Below, in pieces: positions 60,689-64,000 of a stretch of 64,000 nucleotides of DNA. The DNA comes from Neopestalotiopsis rosae (lineage: Eukaryota > Ascomycota > Sordariomycetes > Amphisphaeriales > Sporocadaceae), in contig JALGAS010000008.1 of the NCBI GenBank assembly GCA_023078685.1, forward strand, positions 2,480,001-2,544,000. The letters are read 5' to 3'. Made by a program: the position numbers and the translations under genes. The notes beneath the pieces were generated by a model that was given only the letters and a program-made list of their open reading frames with translations, had not been told where the DNA came from and searched no databases. Numbering within the stretch: the first letter of the stretch is position 1; each line of letters begins with the position of its first letter.

Positions 60689-63600
60689 TTATTTGTTTAT
60701 ATAAACGGGAATTCCATACACGACCACGGCAGCCGCAGTCAAGTATCTGAATAGACACGCGTCCCGAGCCCTGGTCACAGCTTCAACCAGGCTGGTTTTT
60801 GTATCGTCGTTGCTCTTGGTAGCAGCGGCAGCAGCATCAGCAGCCTTCTTTTTGCTACCCTTGACCGTCTTGCCTTTGACTTTGACATTGGGCCCGTCTT
60901 CAGCAAACGTGCCACGAGGCATCAAACCCCACTCCTCAAAGACTCTGCCAGTATAGCGATCAATGTCCCGGTCCGTGACATCCCAGAGCGTCCCGACGAC
61001 GGCAGGACTACCAGCGAGCATGTAGTTCCACACGGGTCCGTGATTCTCAAAATTTCCCACGTCTGCCAAGCTGGCCGACGAACAACCCATGAGCAGGGCT
61101 ACAGCGCGGCACTTTTCCATTTTCCGAATCGTGCGGCCGCGGATATACTGAGCGCCCGAGCCGTGTCCAAAGTATAGCAGCAAGTCGTGATTGGTGAGCG
61201 ACTGCTCGAACTCGTCCTCGGTGGGGACACGCGTCTCAATGCTTGACCAAGTGGGCGGTAACGTCGCCAGTGGTTTGCCAAAGGTAGCTTGTGTCGTTTT
61301 GAGGTCGGCACCAGGATTCAGGATATAGGTGCCAGAGTGGAACGATATATGGTGACCTGTTGCTTCTGGACGAGGAGCACCAGCTTCTGCTCCTTCGCGG
61401 GACTCAATGCACTGGACAGGTGAAGCACGCTGCTCTTGAATGGCACGACGAAGGCAGGCTAGTGATGGCACGCGAGACATGGCGATTCCCTGTGTGCAAG
61501 GCATTGACTCCCAGGGGAAGATGTGCAGAGCCTTGTCCAATATCAAGACGGTATGAACACGCTCATCGCTGTGATTGTTGTTCTTGGCCGCAGCGTGGTA
61601 CGAGCGCAAGGCGTCAAACGTTTCAACCACCATAACGTCGAAGTCAATCTCATCATATGCGTTACGCTCCCCGTGGAACTGAAGGATATCCACTACAAAA
61701 TATAGTAGATCATTCAGAGGCTCATCGAGGTCACATTCGGGAATTGTCGCATCCCCCAGTCCAATGAAGAGGTCTAAAATTCTGGGGTCCAGCGAGACCT
61801 TACCAGTCGCTGCGGCAGCATTGGTGCGTTTGCCACGAACCTGTCGCCTGGAGGGAAGGTGCTTATCGAGGATATTTTGGAAAGTCTTCTGGAACGTTGC
61901 CAGCAGTTCGGTTCGACGATGTTGTGCAAAGATGCCCCGGAAGCCACCAAGCCAGGTGTGCTCAATGTTATCGAGGAGCTCCTTCATGCGCTCGTCTAGG
62001 GCCTGTCGCTCAGCCCACCATGCGGACTTGGCTCCCTTGTTGTTCATGTCCCTGGCATCATGGCACGTTCTATTAGCCTCCTTTATAATTTCCACCATCT
62101 CTGCACGTCCCTGTTGGAAATCGAACACATCAGAATCGGCATCCCTAGAGTTGGCACGTTCGAGGGGCAGACGAATGGCAAATGGACTGTGGTCAGCTTG
62201 GAGTTTTGTGATGCAGAGATCGCGCCTATTATCGCTCAGAGATATGGATACAACATTCCACGACTTGGGAATGATATCCACGAATTCCTTTTGGAATCTT
62301 GCCATATCCATGGAATGTCCGAGACTAGATCTTCTTGGGTCTGCAGCTTGTTGCAGTATGGGCCACTCTGCCTTCTCTGACTTGCTGTGGTCCACGCGAA
62401 GGGTCTTGCGTTCGCGACGCCAGACCAGATTACGTGCCAGCTCAATCGAGCATGTGGCATGAGCAGGATGACCAATACCAGATGACTTGGTCGGGCTGGT
62501 CGTAGAGAGTAAAATGAAAACGTTCTGCAGCAGCGCAGCAATGCGATACACAAGTCCAGCGTCGCCATTGAGGCTAGCTATCGAATGTGCTTCAATCAAG
62601 CAGTCGTGAGCTTGCTGCAGATGGGCGATAAACCCTGCAGAGCTCGAAGCCGCTCGTCCCTTTCGTGGAGATGCTGATCTGTCACGGGTACCAGGGCCGG
62701 CCTTTTCTTTGGTGGGCGATGCTGCAGCCACTGCTGGAAACGACAGAGTGGAATCCTGGATCACGGAAAATACCGAGTCCCTTCCCATGAGCTCCAAACT
62801 TTGCCCAATAAGTGCCATTGCTCTGAGAAGTCTCTCTTGAACGATATCAGTGGAGAGTTTGGAGAGCTCATACGCGGTCTCGAGCGAGGCAACGGCCTGC
62901 TCCCAGTGTTTGCTGTCGAGTAAAGATGACGATTTATGCTGCAAAACCGACGCACGTAGAAAGGTGAGCTGTGCATCCTGAGGGCCCTTGGACACCTTGT
63001 CCGCTGCGATCGTCTTTTGCTTGGCTGGGGCGGGCTTTTTTGCTGTGGTTTTCCTAGCCGTTGCCGTCGTCGTTTTCGTTCTAGTTGGCCGTGCAGCCGG
63101 TTTAGGCGCTGGTTTGTCTTGGATGGTGAGCGCCTTCATTTTCGATTCAATACCAAGCGACTTCTTTTGATCGCTACTCTCTTCGAGCTTGTTTAGCACA
63201 GAGTCTGCCATGGTCAATAGGTAGGCCTCGGTATCGAGATCTGATGCTTGGCGATAAATGCGGCTCAGTTGGCAGGTCATTTCCACCACAGCACAGGTTG
63301 GCTCCAGGCTAGGCAATGATTCCTTTACTTGCGCAGCTAGGTCAAGCGCCTTATCTTGATCACCGGCATTCATGAATACCTGTGCCAGCCAGTAACGGGA
63401 ATGTGAAATATGACTTGGAGATTCGGTACTGAGAGCGATCCTCACTGCTTGTTCAGCATAATAGATCGTTTCCTGATACATGCCAATGTTGGCGTAAATT
63501 GTCGAAAGTCTCATGACAAATCGGAATAGGGGGTACACAATAGCCCAGAACTCTGGGCCCGTGCTGGCACGAGCGAACTCGAGTTGCGAACATTGCGAGT

Positions 63601-64000
63601 TGTTGAAGCTGGCGTCGTCTTCCGACACTTGCGATTGGGAAATGTCCCCACTGTGCTCGGGTATTGTACTCCTCAAGGCCTCCAGTCTCGTCCAGTCGTG
63701 GAATAGTACGCGTACAGCCGTCTTTGCATTGTGCAATGCATGATGAGACTGGCCGCGCTCGAGGGCGAGAAGGGAGTGAAGGAAAGATGCGTATGCCACC
63801 AACATCTTACTTGTGAACCGGCTACTCTTTGTGGGCTTTTCCGAGTTTTGCACAGTGGCAAATTTGTGCGCCTGAATGAGACATTGCTCAGCACACTCAA
63901 AGTTCCCAACAGACATTTCGTATTCAGCAGAGCACAGATAGTAATTTGCCGTGGAGTCTGATGACAATGTTTTTCGCGTCAGCAATTCTTGGCCAGATTT
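60689..64000 (-). CDS. ESP1: Separase (C50 peptidase), C-terminal part, continues beyond window
   Basis: The frame is open from the right edge to the stop at 60689 (about 1103 codons), so the N-terminal part lies outside. The upstream half is helical and repeat-like (YAEQAVRIALS, DLAAQVKESLPSLEPTCA), as in the separase superhelix. A basic, Lys/Ala/Pro-rich linker (PAARPTRTKTTTATARKTTAKK) follows. The C-terminal protease domain holds the catalytic dyad: His in LLLYFGHGSGAQY and Cys in VALLMGCSSASL, followed by GSPAVVGTLWDVTDRDIDRYT. Separase cleaves cohesin Scc1 at anaphase onset once securin is destroyed by the APC/C; CDC27, an APC/C subunit, is encoded elsewhere in this window. A Lys-rich insert (KVKGKTVKGSKKKAADAAAA) lies after the core. 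No intron is needed in the visible part. Confidence 0.95.
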   Translation of the reverse strand, partial: KSGQELLTRKTLSSDSTANYYLCSAEYEMSVGNFECAEQCLIQAHKFATVQNSEKPTKSSRFTSKMLVAYASFLHSLLALERGQSHHALHNAKTAVRVLFHDWTRLEALRSTIPEHSGDISQSQVSEDDASFNNSQCSQLEFARASTGPEFWAIVYPLFRFVMRLSTIYANIGMYQETIYYAEQAVRIALSTESPSHISHSRYWLAQVFMNAGDQDKALDLAAQVKESLPSLEPTCAVVEMTCQLSRIYRQASDLDTEAYLLTMADSVLNKLEESSDQKKSLGIESKMKALTIQDKPAPKPAARPTRTKTTTATARKTTAKKPAPAKQKTIAADKVSKGPQDAQLTFLRASVLQHKSSSLLDSKHWEQAVASLETAYELSKLSTDIVQERLLRAMALIGQSLELMGRDSVFSVIQDSTLSFPAVAAASPTKEKAGPGTRDRSASPRKGRAASSSAGFIAHLQQAHDCLIEAHSIASLNGDAGLVYRIAALLQNVFILLSTTSPTKSSGIGHPAHATCSIELARNLVWRRERKTLRVDHSKSEKAEWPILQQAADPRRSSLGHSMDMARFQKEFVDIIPKSWNVVSISLSDNRRDLCITKLQADHSPFAIRLPLERANSRDADSDVFDFQQGRAEMVEIIKEANRTCHDARDMNNKGAKSAWWAERQALDERMKELLDNIEHTWLGGFRGIFAQHRRTELLATFQKTFQNILDKHLPSRRQVRGKRTNAAAATGKVSLDPRILDLFIGLGDATIPECDLDEPLNDLLYFVVDILQFHGERNAYDEIDFDVMVVETFDALRSYHAAAKNNNHSDERVHTVLILDKALHIFPWESMPCTQGIAMSRVPSLACLRRAIQEQRASPVQCIESREGAEAGAPRPEATGHHISFHSGTYILNPGADLKTTQATFGKPLATLPPTWSSIETRVPTEDEFEQSLTNHDLLLYFGHGSGAQYIRGRTIRKMEKCRAVALLMGCSSASLADVGNFENHGPVWNYMLAGSPAVVGTLWDVTDRDIDRYTGRVFEEWGLMPRGTFAEDGPNVKVKGKTVKGSKKKAADAAAAATKSNDDTKTSLVEAVTRARDACLFRYLTAAAVVVYGIPVYINK

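Overview
The window looks like nuclear DNA of a filamentous ascomycete, probably a Sordariomycete and perhaps Hypocreales. Genes carry short GT-AG introns (mostly 48-220 nt), many with CTAAC/CTGAC branch sites. The gene set is typical of moulds: a CFEM/PTH11-type receptor, a HET-domain protein, a Zn2Cys6 regulator, DUF3605/NGI1 and SND2. The order-level guess rests on family resemblance, not on a search.

Layout. 0-4 kb: a Helo-like/PigL-type N-terminal plus ankyrin gene that appears broken by frameshifts and a stop. 4.7-29.5 kb is a conserved housekeeping block: NC2-alpha (BUR6), a membrane alpha/beta-hydrolase, NADH-cytochrome b5 reductase (CBR1), an NGI1/DUF3605 protein, SND2, the APC/C subunit CDC27, histone H4, TRAPP subunit TRS20, mitochondrial ribosomal protein mL60, cap-binding protein CBC2, nucleoporin NUP82, and an acidic/proline-rich conserved protein of unknown function. 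Many of these are divergent or convergent neighbours with short shared intergenic regions.

31.9-45 kb looks accessory: a CFEM 7-TM receptor, a convergent pair of hypothetical genes (one resembling NucA/NucB-like C-terminal domains), a GC-rich hairpin, two tRNA-like Pol III relics, a HET-domain gene and a small basic orphan. 45.8-49.3 kb encodes a large Zn2Cys6 transcription factor. Upstream of it lies about 11.4 kb with no convincing gene, rich in TACCTA/TAGGTA motifs and simple repeats. At 60.7-64 kb is the C-terminal part of separase (ESP1), which runs off the right edge.

Taken together, the middle block serves basic cell functions: transcription, chromatin, mRNA export, mitotic exit, ER targeting and sterol/fatty-acid electron supply. 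The 32-49 kb part is oriented to sensing, self/nonself recognition and regulation. The least explained items are the convergent pair at 36.4-38.9 kb and the gene-free region at 49.3-60.7 kb. Exon boundaries were placed by hand from splice signals and frame; no alignment or transcript evidence was available.
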